Below are positions 42,357 through 51,351 of a stretch of 64,000 bases of DNA, in pieces. The stretch is from Rhodoferax sp. GTDB taxonomy: Bacteria > Pseudomonadota > Gammaproteobacteria > Burkholderiales > Burkholderiaceae_C. The translations under genes were made by a program, and so were the position numbers. Under the pieces are notes generated by a model. It was not told the DNA's origin, ran no database searches, and saw only the letters and a list, made by a program, of their open reading frames with translations. The stretch lies in contig NZ_JAQTXM010000024.1 of NCBI RefSeq assembly GCF_028688795.1, positions 1 through 64,000 of the forward strand, in the 5' to 3' direction. Position 1 is the stretch's first letter; each line of letters begins with the position of its first letter.

Positions 42357-44651
42357 GTGTCTAGCCCTGTCTTGCCTGGGTCAAGTCGCTCGCTGTACCG
42401 TGATTTGCTGGCGCAGGCAAGCGCTGGCAGTGCGGCCATGTTGTCGCGTGCGCTGGCGCAGGCGCGTCAGTCGATGCGCGACGAGGCCACACGCGCGCAG
42501 GGTTTGCTGGCGCGCGACCATCTGGCGCTGAGTGTCAAGCTGCTGGACGCGCACGCGTCACAGTTGTGCATGCGGTACCCCCAAGCGCTTGACGACGCTT
42601 TTCGCCGCCATGATGCGCCTGAGTCCCGCCTTGGCGTGGTCGCCACCCAGGGCTTGCGGCTGGATCAACTTGAGTTGATGGATGAATCCCAGGTGCACGA
42701 GCGAGTCGAGACGGCCCGGGCTATCCAGCACATGCTGTTGATCTCCGAAAGTGCGCTGACAGAGTTCAACACCTATGTGTGTGCGTTGCAGGGACACAAA
42801 CAGGTCACTGCGTCACGCAATCCCCTGCGGCCGGATGCCTATGTGGCAGCGCTGCAAGAGGTGATGGATGAGATAGGTTTGCCGTTACGGGTGCGTACTG
42901 CCTGGGTGCAGCATGTGTCAGGCGCACTGGGTGCTGCACTCAATGCCGAATATGCCAGTTGGGTAGCGCAACTGCGGGGGCAGGGTGTGCAACCGGCCGT
43001 GTTTTCGGTGCGTCGCACAGCCGAGACATCTACGCCCCAGCATGTGACGGCTAGCCGCGGCGCACGTGCGCCCTGGAGTCCGCAACATCGCCAGACGGTG
43101 CTGACGCTTGACCGATTGCGTCGTTTGATGGCGGGCGAACTGGCGGCTGAGCCGTGCGATCCCAAGGAGGCGTTTGCGCGCCAGTTTGCCCAGGAGTTTG
43201 AGGTGTCCAGCGATCAGCCGCCTGTGGATACCGGCTTTGAGGCGACCGTGCCGGCCGCCCTTGAAGCGCTGCAAGACATGCAGCAGGTGGATCATCTGGT
43301 GAGCCGCATGGCGCAGCGCCCGGGTTTTACTCTGGCGCCAAAGGGTGTACCCAACGCGGAATTGCCGGTGCGCGAGCAACTCATGCGTCAAGCTCAGGCT
43401 CAGGGCATGGCCCAAGTCTTGAGCCTGGAGGTGGTGGCCCTGATGGTGGACAACCTGGTGCAAGACAGCCGTTTGTTGCTGCCCATCCGGGACCTGATCT
43501 CACGCCTGGAGCCCGCCTTGCTGCGCCTGGTGTTGGTGGATGCGCGCTTTTTCAGTGACCGGCAGCATCCCGCACGGCGTTTGTTGCAAGAGATTGCACA
43601 AAAGGGTTTGGCTTTTGGCTCGGTTGATGATGCCCATTTCAACGTGTTTCTGGTGGCGTTGCAGCGCTTTGTCAGTCCGCTGGCGTCCATGCAAATTGAC
43701 AGCGCTGAGCCGTTTGAATTGGCGCTCAAGAGTTTGACAACTGAGTGGAGCCAAGCAGCAGCACGTACCGATGTTTCCAGCCAAATGGACACCGCAGTGG
43801 CTGCGCTTGAGTTTGCCGAGTCGCGAAATCTGCTGGCTGACAAAATGGTCGCTGGCATGCAGTCGATGGCAGAGTTGCAGCAGGTTCCCCAGAGTTTGCT
43901 GGATTTTTTGTTTGGCCCCTGGGCGCAGGTCATGGCCTGTGCCCAGCTCAATGACCAGTCGCATGCCGACGATCCGGGGGGCTACAAGGCGCTGGTTCAC
44001 ACCTTGCTGTGGAGCGCTCAGCCAGAACTCACCCGCAAGAACATCGACAAGCTCACCAGGCTGGTGCCGCGGCTGTTGCCCACCTTGCGCGCGGGCCTGC
44101 GTCTGATTGACTATCCCGCAACCAAGACCAGCGTGTTTTTTGATGTGCTGATGCAACTGCACCAGCAAGCCTTTCGGCCTGTGCAAGCCAAGCCTGCGAC
44201 GCAAGAGCGGCCTGATTTGGCGGCAAGCCTGCTGGGTGATCAGGCGCACTGGGTAGCGCCGGCAGAAGCCAAGGCCTCAGGTTTCATGGACCTGCCCGAC
44301 GATTTTGCTGGCCCGCAAGAGCCGGTAGCGGTTGAGAAATCTGCTGCTTTGCTTGAAATGGCGGCACCGGGGTACGGTGAACTGGGTGCCTTGTCGGTCG
44401 GGACTTGGATCGAACTTCTGACCAACGACATCTGGAGCCGCACGCAACTGTCGTGGATCAGCCCACAACGCACCATGTACCTGTTTACCAGCGTTCAGGG
44501 TAAAACCCAGTCGATGACGCAGCGCATGCTGGAGCGCTTGCACGGCAGCGGAAGGCTGCGCGTGTTGTCAGAGCAGTCCATGGTGGACGGCGCGCTCGAT
44601 GCGGTGGTGCAAACCGCCATGCTCAACAGCCTCGACCTCAGGGTTGTTTGA
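42357..44651 (+). CDS. DUF1631-family protein
   Basis: This 764-residue protein has no signal peptide or membrane helix and is almost all alpha-helical, Leu/Ala/Gln-rich. It starts at a GTG (42357) 24 bases after ettA. It matches the DUF1631 family, long betaproteobacterial and gammaproteobacterial proteins often wrongly labelled thymidine phosphorylase. The C-terminal part (TWIELLTNDIWSRTQLSWIS near 685) resembles the segment these proteins share with PilZ-like or signalling neighbours. Function unknown. Its 3' end overlaps the convergent TAXI gene by 14 bases. Confidence 0.8.
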   Translation: MSSPVLPGSSRSLYRDLLAQASAGSAAMLSRALAQARQSMRDEATRAQGLLARDHLALSVKLLDAHASQLCMRYPQALDDAFRRHDAPESRLGVVATQGLRLDQLELMDESQVHERVETARAIQHMLLISESALTEFNTYVCALQGHKQVTASRNPLRPDAYVAALQEVMDEIGLPLRVRTAWVQHVSGALGAALNAEYASWVAQLRGQGVQPAVFSVRRTAETSTPQHVTASRGARAPWSPQHRQTVLTLDRLRRLMAGELAAEPCDPKEAFARQFAQEFEVSSDQPPVDTGFEATVPAALEALQDMQQVDHLVSRMAQRPGFTLAPKGVPNAELPVREQLMRQAQAQGMAQVLSLEVVALMVDNLVQDSRLLLPIRDLISRLEPALLRLVLVDARFFSDRQHPARRLLQEIAQKGLAFGSVDDAHFNVFLVALQRFVSPLASMQIDSAEPFELALKSLTTEWSQAAARTDVSSQMDTAVAALEFAESRNLLADKMVAGMQSMAELQQVPQSLLDFLFGPWAQVMACAQLNDQSHADDPGGYKALVHTLLWSAQPELTRKNIDKLTRLVPRLLPTLRAGLRLIDYPATKTSVFFDVLMQLHQQAFRPVQAKPATQERPDLAASLLGDQAHWVAPAEAKASGFMDLPDDFAGPQEPVAVEKSAALLEMAAPGYGELGALSVGTWIELLTNDIWSRTQLSWISPQRTMYLFTSVQGKTQSMTQRMLERLHGSGRLRVLSEQSMVDGALDAVVQTAMLNSLDLRVV

Positions 44652-45948
44652 GTCTTTGTTGTGCCAGGTGGATGTGATTGCGCAGGGCGTACAACTCGTC
44701 GGCGTAAGACAGCGGTACCGTGATTTTCTGCACCCGCGTCTCCAGCCTGGCGAGTTCATTCAAGAGTGACTCAATGGGCTCGGTGCTTTGGCTGGCGCGC
44801 GCTTCAATGTCGCGCAGCTGGCCATACCAGCGAAACACCCGTGAGCGAATTCTGAATTGGTACAGCGGCGGCACGATGCGGCTCAAGGGCAGCAGCACCG
44901 CCAAAATCACGCCAAAGGCAAGCCACATGCGCTCGATCAGGTTGGCGTAGGCAAACGGCAGGTAGCGCTGCAGCAGCGGGATGCCGTTGCTGATGACCCG
45001 TTGCGCCTCGTCTGACACTTTAAATTCTGTGTGCGACGCATTGGGGAACTCACGCGTGCGGCTAAACCAGCCGGCCTGCCCATGCAGGGTCAAGGCGGCC
45101 TGGGAGAAAAGTTGCAGCAGGGCCGGGTGCACACCCGGGCGCGCCAGCAGCGTGGTGGTGGTGGCCACCAGCTTGATGTCCTGCGCCGGAATGTCACTGG
45201 CCAGATCGACCACACCGCGGGGAAGCGTGACCGAGGTCAGGTATGAAAAGCGCCTCGAATAGGCTTCGCTCTGGGAAAAGTTCATCAGTCGCACACCTGG
45301 TGTTTGCAGCAGCATCTGCACCATCGGTGACTCTGGGGCCGAGGCAAACAGCAGGGCGTCAAGCTCACCGTCAAGGAATGCCACGGTGGCCGGGGTCTGC
45401 GACAGATGCGCCAGGTGCAGGGATGCTGGCTCCATGCGGTTAAGTTCAAACAAATGGTCCATCAGGCGCGGCACGCCACTGCCGGTGGTGCCAACATTCA
45501 CGCGCAGGTGACGCACATCGGTCAATGCCTTGAGCGGTTTGTCGCTGCGGTAAAAAAGCCACAAGGGTTCCACGAACAAACTGCCCAGTGACATCAGTTC
45601 AGGCGAATTCTGGGTGGTGGTTTGGGTTGTGGCTTGCGCGTTGCCACCTTGGACAAAACCCAGATCGACCTTGCCCTCGGTGAGCCACTGCAGGTTTTGC
45701 GCTGCACCCTCAGAGGGCAACAGTTTGACCTCAATGCCAAAAGCTTTGAGCGCGGTGGTGTAGCGCTTGCCAAACTCGTCGTAGGCACTCTGCGCCGGAC
45801 CGGTGGCCAAGGTGACCTGCTTGGGCGGGGTCGGGTCAAGCCACACATAGGCCAGGAGTAGCAGGCCGGCCGCCAGCGCCAGCAAGGGCCCGGCGGACAC
45901 GAGCAGTTCACGCAGCGAAAGCAGTGTGTCGCGCAGCGGCTGACGCAT
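44638..45948 (-). CDS. TAXI-family TRAP solute-binding protein, membrane-anchored
   Basis: ATG 45948 gives 436 residues. An N-terminal helix (about 20-38) anchors a periplasmic TAXI-type binding domain with LATGPAQSAYDEFGKRY near 50, GKVDLGFVQGG near 92 and VNVGTTGSGVPR near 150. A second helix (about 345-365) is followed by a cytoplasmic coiled-coil tail. Ordinary TAXI proteins are free in the periplasm and pair with a TRAP 4TM/12TM permease. No permease gene is near, and the C-terminal membrane and cytoplasmic part suggests a sensor. The start avoids overlap with yqeY, 22 bases upstream. Confidence 0.82.
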   Translation of the reverse strand: MRQPLRDTLLSLRELLVSAGPLLALAAGLLLLAYVWLDPTPPKQVTLATGPAQSAYDEFGKRYTTALKAFGIEVKLLPSEGAAQNLQWLTEGKVDLGFVQGGNAQATTQTTTQNSPELMSLGSLFVEPLWLFYRSDKPLKALTDVRHLRVNVGTTGSGVPRLMDHLFELNRMEPASLHLAHLSQTPATVAFLDGELDALLFASAPESPMVQMLLQTPGVRLMNFSQSEAYSRRFSYLTSVTLPRGVVDLASDIPAQDIKLVATTTTLLARPGVHPALLQLFSQAALTLHGQAGWFSRTREFPNASHTEFKVSDEAQRVISNGIPLLQRYLPFAYANLIERMWLAFGVILAVLLPLSRIVPPLYQFRIRSRVFRWYGQLRDIEARASQSTEPIESLLNELARLETRVQKITVPLSYADELYALRNHIHLAQQRLKQP

Positions 45949-45970
45949 GTCGGGCTGTCCGGTTTTGGTG

Positions 45971-46417
45971 TCAGCCTGCCAGGGCGGCCTTGACGGCTTG
46001 TGACACCTGTGCCATGTCGGCCTTGCCGGCCAATTGAGCCTTGACGGCGCCCATGACCTTGCCCATGTCGCCCGGGCCTGTGGCACCGAGGCTGGTGACA
46101 ATGGCTTGCACGGCGGCGGTGACCTCGTCGGCGCTCAGGCGTTGCGGCAGGTAGGCTTCAAGCACCTTGATCTCGGCGCTTTCCTTGTCGGCCAGGTCCA
46201 TGCGCTGGGCCAGCGTGAAAGCGGCAACCGAGTCTTTGCGCTGCTTGATGAGCTTGTCCACGATGGCAATCATGGCGGCATCGTCAAGCACCACGCGCTC
46301 ATCGACCTCTTTTTGTTTGGCTGCAGCCAGCAGCAGGCGGATGGTGCCCAGGCGCTCGCTGTCTTTGGCGCGCATGGCGGTCTTCATGTCTTCGGTGACT
46401 TGGTCTTTCAATGTCAT
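45971..46417 (-). CDS. yqeY: YqeY/GatB-related protein
   Basis: The 148-residue protein matches the YqeY family, related to the tRNA-binding tail domain of GatB: MTLKDQVTEDMKTAMRAKDS at the start, LGTIRLLLAAAKQKEVDER near 25, and the C-terminal TGPGDMGKVMGAVKAQLAGK. It probably binds RNA, but its role is unknown. It follows rpsU in the same direction, separated by a terminator; the rpsU-yqeY pairing is common in bacteria. Confidence 0.93.
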   Translation of the reverse strand: MTLKDQVTEDMKTAMRAKDSERLGTIRLLLAAAKQKEVDERVVLDDAAMIAIVDKLIKQRKDSVAAFTLAQRMDLADKESAEIKVLEAYLPQRLSADEVTAAVQAIVTSLGATGPGDMGKVMGAVKAQLAGKADMAQVSQAVKAALAG

Positions 46418-46444
46418 TTTTTACTCCTATGAATGTTTTTGGGC

Positions 46445-46477
46445 AAAAAAAAGCCCGCCTGAGCGTCCCCGGCGAGC
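46445..46477 (-). terminator. Rho-independent terminator between rpsU and yqeY
   Basis: On the minus strand: GCTCGCC, an 11-base loop, GGCGGGC, then eight T. It should limit rpsU transcripts and leave yqeY to read-through. Confidence 0.85.
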
Positions 46478-46557
46478 ATTTTTTGAGGCTGCAGAGCCTC
46501 GATCAGCTGAGGACAGAGCAAATTTGCTGCGCAAATATTGGTCTGTCCCGCAAGTGA

Positions 46558-46770
46558 TCAGAACAGCTTCTTGGGCAACTGCATGGCGCGGATGCGCTTG
46601 TAGTTGCGCTTGACGGCGGCTGCCTTCTTGCGCTTGCGCTCAGCGGTGGGTTTTTCATAGAACTCACGGGCACGCAAGTCAGTCAGAAGACCGAGCTTTT
46701 CAATGGTGCGTTTGAAGCGGCGCAGAGCGACGTCGAAGGGTTCGTTTTCTTTTACACGGATCGTTGTCAT
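46558..46770 (-). CDS. rpsU: 30S ribosomal protein S21
   Basis: This 70-residue basic protein starts [20 protein letters not shown] and ends with a Lys/Arg-rich tail, as in betaproteobacterial S21. S21 binds near the anti-Shine-Dalgarno region of 16S rRNA and affects initiation. Confidence 0.97.
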   Translation of the reverse strand: MTTIRVKENEPFDVALRRFKRTIEKLGLLTDLRAREFYEKPTAERKRKKAAAVKRNYKRIRAMQLPKKLF

Positions 46771-46906
46771 TACGTAATGTTGTCCAGAATATGCAGACTT
46801 CTATCAAAGGGAGATCGAGCCATTTGACGAACATCATGCGATTTTTCCCCACTTTAAAGTTGATCAGGCAGTGGGGGTTTGCCAGCAAAGCCTCGGATTA
46901 TAGCGA

Positions 46907-47836
46907 TTAGCTTTGGCACTGTGATGCGTTTACCCACGTTTTTTCAACCAGGCCCATGATATGCGCCACCTGTTGGGCCATGGGGACGGGCACGGGCCTC
47001 TGGCCGTTCAGCACTTCTTGCGTCCAGCGGGCGGTGCTGTCGGCGTCCAGTGCAGGCAGGTCTGGCAGCTGGGCCAATGGGCCGGTTTGGGGCTCTTGCA
47101 CCCGGGTGCATTGGCCCAGTTGAATGGCGTCCATGGCGGGAATGCGGCGTGGGTCGGCGACCGGTTCGCCCTCGGTGCCCCGCAGCAACAGCGCCGTGGC
47201 GTTCATCAATTTCAGGGTTTCCGTCATGGACACGGCGTATTCCGGGTGGGTGTAGCTGCCCACGATCACGGCCGGGCCGTCGCATGGGTTCATCAGCTTG
47301 ACCAAGCTGTGGGCCGAGTTACGCAAGCCGACCACGCGGCGCACGTCCAGCAGGCGCGCCAGGCCTGGGCAGAGAAGTGCAGTGGGCACAAACCGGACCT
47401 CGCCAATTGCTATATCAGTAATAGCTGCTTGCGCTTGTATTCCAAGGGCTACAAGCACATTTTGTGTAGAAATACGGCTGTCTTCAGAGGCGCTGCCATG
47501 CACCATCACTGCCACGCCCTGACGCGCCAGCAACAGTGCAAGCAAAGGCGTGAGCACCGGCAACTTGCGTGCACCGTTGTAGCTGGGCAGCACCACCGTG
47601 GGGCAGCCGTTCGTGGGCACCGCGTGTAGCCGCGTCTGCGTGGCGTCCAGAAAGCCGGCCATTTCCTCAGGTGTTTCGCCCTTGATGCGCATGGCCAGGC
47701 AAAACGCGCCAACCTCCAGGTCGCAGGCTGTGCCGTCAAGCAATTGGCCAAACAAGTCGGCTGCCTGCGCACGGTCGAGGTGGCGCGCGCCGTCTTTGCC
47801 ACGCCCGATGTCTTTGATGTATTTGCTGATGCTCAT
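46907..47836 (-). CDS. ybiB: YbiB-family DNA-binding protein (anthranilate phosphoribosyltransferase fold)
   Basis: ATG 47836 gives 309 residues. N-terminal MSISKYIKDIGRGKDGARHL and VGAFCLAMRIKGETPEEMAG are the helical domain of the TrpD-like fold. The glycine-rich catalytic loop of true TrpD is degraded (MVHGSASEDSRI), as in YbiB, a DNA-binding member of the fold. Residues about 128-144 (LVALGIQAQAAITDIA) come from a translated repeat copy. It is the last gene of the nitrate assimilation run, 76 bases after nasA. In some species this gene is annotated as a glycosyl transferase next to nitrate reductase. Confidence 0.85.
   Translation of the reverse strand: MSISKYIKDIGRGKDGARHLDRAQAADLFGQLLDGTACDLEVGAFCLAMRIKGETPEEMAGFLDATQTRLHAVPTNGCPTVVLPSYNGARKLPVLTPLLALLLARQGVAVMVHGSASEDSRISTQNVLVALGIQAQAAITDIAIGEVRFVPTALLCPGLARLLDVRRVVGLRNSAHSLVKLMNPCDGPAVIVGSYTHPEYAVSMTETLKLMNATALLLRGTEGEPVADPRRIPAMDAIQLGQCTRVQEPQTGPLAQLPDLPALDADSTARWTQEVLNGQRPVPVPMAQQVAHIMGLVEKTWVNASQCQS
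47407..47456 (-). repeat. dispersed repeat family A, copy in ybiB
   Basis: Minus strand: GCTTGTAGCCCTTGGA, ATACAAGCGCAAG, CAGCTATTACTGA, TATAGCA. It is translated in the same frame as the waaC and waaA copies. Confidence 0.82.
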
Positions 47837-47912
47837 AGCGCCGGATTGTCCGTGATGGCTGCGGACATTTTTTAGCCGGACCTTTGTGCCTTTGAGCCTG
47901 CGAGGCAGCCGA

Positions 47913-50825
47913 TCAGGCCAAGGCGGCGGTCGATGTGGCGTGTTGCCGCACCATGCGTTGCAGTTGGGGCACGCATGAGCCGCAGTTGGTGCCACATTTC
48001 AGGCTGCTTTGCAGCGAGGCCAGCCAAGCGTCAGGCGCGCCATTGCAGGCGCGCAGGTGCTCGGCGACAGCCACATCGGTCACGTTGAAGCAGGCGCACA
48101 CCTGCTGGCCGCGCGACACCACTGGCACCGGCGGTGTGGCGCCTGGCACCAGCAGCGCCCGGCCATACGAGTGGGCCGGCAGGGCCTCTTTGAGCAGGGT
48201 GGTGATCCAGCTTTGCGCGCTGGTGTCGCCGGCTAGCAAAAAACCGTCGAGCGAGGTCTGTGAGTCGGTTTCCAAAAGTCGGGCCGCGCGGCGCTGGCCA
48301 CGCTTGGGGTCTGAATAGCGCAGCACGTCCGGGCCTTGCAGGTGCATGAGCGCTTCGACTTGCACCAGCACGCTGGCCTCAGGCGCTACATGGCAGGCGG
48401 CCCGAAACAGCAGTCCGCTGCGTTCACCGCCATTGGAAAACGGCACACAGGTGGCAAAGTCAAATTGCGCCATCAAGTTTTGCAAGGCATGGCGGGCACT
48501 GAGCAGTTGAGACTCAGGCAGCCAGGCCACAGCCAACAGTTGCCATGGCATGTCAGCTTTCAGGATTTTGACGGCGGTGTGTTTGAACTCGGGCTGCTTC
48601 GAGTCAGGGCAAAACACGCCGCTGGTCAAGGCGTTGACACCGGCCAGTCGCTCACCCTGGGCGCTTTGGCCGCTGATGAATTCCTCGCCCCAGTGCATCG
48701 CCATGAAGGCTTGACTCGAACCGACCTCGTGGCTGGCCTGCACCTGCACCAGCAGTGAGCCACGTGGGCTGGTGAGGTGCACCAGATCGCCGTCCTTGAG
48801 TTGGCGCTGTTGCATGTCTTGTGGGTGCAGTTGCACATGGGGCTCGCTGACATGGCCAAACAAACGGCCCAGCGTGCCGGTGCGGCTCATGCCGTGCCAC
48901 TGGTCGCGCAGGCGCCCGGTGGTTAGCGCAAACGGGTAGCGTGCGCTGCGTGGCTCGGCGACGGGTTGGTAGGCGGCGCTGATGAAATGGGCTTTGCCGT
49001 CAAAGCTGGGGAAGATGCCGTCTTCATAGAGCCTGACTTTGCCCTGGCTTTGGCCTTCGGGCAGGGGCCATTGCTGGGGAGAATGGTCCAGCTGGGCGTA
49101 GCTCAGGCCGGTGATGTCGAGGTCGCGGCCGCGGGTGGACTCGCGGTGTTCGTTCCAGATGGATTCTGGGTTTTTGTAGGGGAACAACGTGGTTGCACCG
49201 GTCATCGGGGTCAGAGCCATGGACTCGGGGTTTTGCCCAATTTGTGCTGTGTCAGTGGTTTTTGACGGCGATTCTGCCCCGCATTCGGGGCCGACCCCCA
49301 TGGCTGGCGCTCGTTGTTGGGCAAGAAGAACTTCCAGCCGTCGGGCGAAATCGGTGGCAATTTGCCAGTCGTGGCGGGCAACCCCTGCGGCTGGCACGGC
49401 GGCGCGCACGCGGCTGATGCGGCGTTCGCTGTTGGTGACGGTGCCTTCCTTTTCACCCCAAGTGGTGGCAGGCAACAACAGATCAGCAAAGCGACAAGTG
49501 GCTGTGGTGGCAAAAGCCTCTTGCACCACCACGAATTCGGCGCGTTGCAGCGCCCGGCGCACCGTGGCTTGGTCTGGCATGCTTTGCGCGGGGTTGGTGC
49601 AGGCGATCCACAAGGCCTTGATTTCGCCGTCGGCAGCAGCTTGAAACATCTCCACCGCCGTTTTGCCGGGCCTGGAGGGCACCTCTGGCAGGCCCCAAAG
49701 TGCTGCCACTTCGGCGCGGTGCGTGGGGTTGCCCAAGTCACGGTGGCCGCTGAGCAAATTGGCCATGCCGCCCACTTCGCGCCCGCCCATGGCATTGGGC
49801 TGGCCGGTCAGTGAAAACGGCCCGGCGCCAGGCTTGCCGATTTGCCCGGTGGCCAGGTGCAGGTTGATCAGCGAGGTGTTTTTGGCGCTGCCGCTGCTGG
49901 ACTGGTTCAGCCCCTGGCAGTACAGGCTGAGTGTGGGTGTGCGGCCGTGCGCAGCCAAGCCGGCAAACCATTGCGCGGCTTGGATCAGGGCCTCTTTGGA
50001 GATGCCGCAGACCCGCGCCACCACCTCAGGCGTGCAATCGCGCACCAGGGTTTTCAGTGCCTCAAAGCCGCTGGTATGGGCGGCTATATAGGCCTGATCC
50101 ACCCAGCCTTCCCACAGCATCAGGTGCAACATGCCGTGGTGCAGCATCACATCGGTACCGGGCTGGATTTGTAAAAACAGGTCGGCTTGTGTCGAGGTGT
50201 CGGTGCGCCGGGTGTCTACCACCACCATCTTCATTGCCGGGTTGGCGCGGCGGGCATCTTCTATGCGCCTGAACAAAATGGGGTGTGCGTAGGCGGTGTT
50301 AGAGCCCGTGATGAACAGCGTGCCAGCGAGCCCGATGTCGTCATAACAGGCAGGTGGGGCGTCCATGCCCAGCGTTTGTTTGTAGCCGGCTACCGCGCTG
50401 CTCATGCACAGGCGCGAGTTCGAGTCGATGTTGTTGGTGCCAATCAGGCCCTTGGCGAGTTTGTTGAAGACGTAATAGTCTTCAGTGAGCAACTGGCCCG
50501 AGATGTAAAAGCCCACGGCGTCCGGCCCGTGTGTCGTGACGGTGCTGGCAAAACGCTGCGCTGCCATGTCCAGCGCGTTGTCCCAGTCCATGGGCTGGGT
50601 GGCCCCGCCGCGCTGCAGGCGTTGCAGGGGTTGCAACAGGCGTGTTTGCTGGGAGATGGTTTGGCTGGCGGTGAGGTGCAGGGTCGAGCCCTTGGTGCAC
50701 AGCCGCCCGAAGTTGGCCGGGTGATCAGGGTCGCCACGCACACCCGTGATTTGATGGCCCTGTGACTCAATGATCACCCCACAACCGACGCCGCAATAGG
50801 GGCAGGTGGAACGTGTGTCAGTCAT
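47913..50825 (-). CDS. nasA: assimilatory nitrate reductase catalytic subunit
   Basis: This 970-residue cytoplasmic molybdopterin enzyme has an N-terminal 4Fe-4S site (CPYCGVGCG at 8-16 plus Cys in GRLCTKGS near 43), the Mo-bis-MGD domains (GSNTAYAHPILFRRIE near 175; TGRLRDQWHGMSRTG near 655) and a C-terminal BFD-like 2Fe-2S domain (CACFNVTD and CGTNCGSC near 910-950). It reduces nitrate to nitrite for biosynthesis and has no Tat signal. Residues about 509-541 are an extra loop encoded by an inverted-repeat element (49205-49300). It lies after nirBD in the run. The electron donor subunit NasC is absent; electrons may enter through the BFD domain. Confidence 0.93.
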   Translation of the reverse strand: MTDTRSTCPYCGVGCGVIIESQGHQITGVRGDPDHPANFGRLCTKGSTLHLTASQTISQQTRLLQPLQRLQRGGATQPMDWDNALDMAAQRFASTVTTHGPDAVGFYISGQLLTEDYYVFNKLAKGLIGTNNIDSNSRLCMSSAVAGYKQTLGMDAPPACYDDIGLAGTLFITGSNTAYAHPILFRRIEDARRANPAMKMVVVDTRRTDTSTQADLFLQIQPGTDVMLHHGMLHLMLWEGWVDQAYIAAHTSGFEALKTLVRDCTPEVVARVCGISKEALIQAAQWFAGLAAHGRTPTLSLYCQGLNQSSSGSAKNTSLINLHLATGQIGKPGAGPFSLTGQPNAMGGREVGGMANLLSGHRDLGNPTHRAEVAALWGLPEVPSRPGKTAVEMFQAAADGEIKALWIACTNPAQSMPDQATVRRALQRAEFVVVQEAFATTATCRFADLLLPATTWGEKEGTVTNSERRISRVRAAVPAAGVARHDWQIATDFARRLEVLLAQQRAPAMGVGPECGAESPSKTTDTAQIGQNPESMALTPMTGATTLFPYKNPESIWNEHRESTRGRDLDITGLSYAQLDHSPQQWPLPEGQSQGKVRLYEDGIFPSFDGKAHFISAAYQPVAEPRSARYPFALTTGRLRDQWHGMSRTGTLGRLFGHVSEPHVQLHPQDMQQRQLKDGDLVHLTSPRGSLLVQVQASHEVGSSQAFMAMHWGEEFISGQSAQGERLAGVNALTSGVFCPDSKQPEFKHTAVKILKADMPWQLLAVAWLPESQLLSARHALQNLMAQFDFATCVPFSNGGERSGLLFRAACHVAPEASVLVQVEALMHLQGPDVLRYSDPKRGQRRAARLLETDSQTSLDGFLLAGDTSAQSWITTLLKEALPAHSYGRALLVPGATPPVPVVSRGQQVCACFNVTDVAVAEHLRACNGAPDAWLASLQSSLKCGTNCGSCVPQLQRMVRQHATSTAALA
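49205..49300. repeat. inverted-repeat element (family C) inside nasA
   Basis: About 96 bases with related ends in inverted orientation: CGGGGTCAGAGCC ... CGGGG on the left and CCCCG ... GGGGCCGACCCC on the right. The encoded loop (PECGAESPSKTTD onward) has no counterpart I know in NasA. No transposase is present, so this looks like a small non-autonomous element. Confidence 0.55.
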
Positions 50826-50872
50826 GGCTTGGGTCTTTCAGGTGCGAAGGTGAGTGGGGGATACCCAGGCTG

Positions 50873-51256
50873 TCACGTGCAGGCGCTGTGCTTGGCTGGC
50901 CCTGCCACTGGGCGCGTCTGCGCCGTGGCGTGGCTGGCGAGCTCAGTGCTGTCCAAATACACCTGACCAGCTTCCACCTTGACGGCAAATTTAGGCGTGC
51001 AGCCTTCATCGGGCGCCGCCGCCTGGCCGGTGCACAGGCCAATGTTCCAGTTGTGCAGCGGGCAGGCCACGCTGGTGCCAAACACGATGCCCTGGCTCAA
51101 GGGGCCGCCTTTGTGCGGGCAGCGGTCGAGCAGGGCAAACACCTCGTCTTTGTCATTGCGGAAGATGGCCACGTCCATGCCCTGGGCACGCGAGACGCGG
51201 CGAGAGCCCAGCACGGGGATGTCGTCGATGTGGCAAATGGCGGTCCATTGGTTCAT
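50873..51256 (-). CDS. nirD: NADH-nitrite reductase small subunit
   Basis: This 127-residue Rieske-type protein has 2Fe-2S ligands in CPHKGG (about 46) and CPLHNW (about 65). The sequence before the start codon contains AAGGAA, eight bases from the ATG, inside a dispersed repeat copy. It partners NirB in reducing nitrite to ammonium. The C-terminus after VYLDSTELA is longer than in enteric NirD. It lies 96 bases after nirB. Confidence 0.93.
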   Translation of the reverse strand: MNQWTAICHIDDIPVLGSRRVSRAQGMDVAIFRNDKDEVFALLDRCPHKGGPLSQGIVFGTSVACPLHNWNIGLCTGQAAAPDEGCTPKFAVKVEAGQVYLDSTELASHATAQTRPVAGPAKHSACT

Positions 51257-51257
51257 T

Positions 51258-51313
51258 TTGCTATTCCTTTTGTAGCTTCTCGCGCTTGTTTCATATTGGT
51301 TAGAGGCATTAAA
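51258..51313 (-). repeat. dispersed repeat family A, copy between nirB and nirD
   Basis: Minus strand: TTTAATGCCTCTAACC, AACAAGCGCGAG, AAGCTACAAAAGG, AATAGCAAA. The AAAAGGAA lies where other copies have AAAAAAG, and forms the probable nirD ribosome binding site. Confidence 0.8.
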
Positions 51314-51351
51314 TGCATGTATTTACCCCGTGGAATCGGTGTCAGCAGCAC

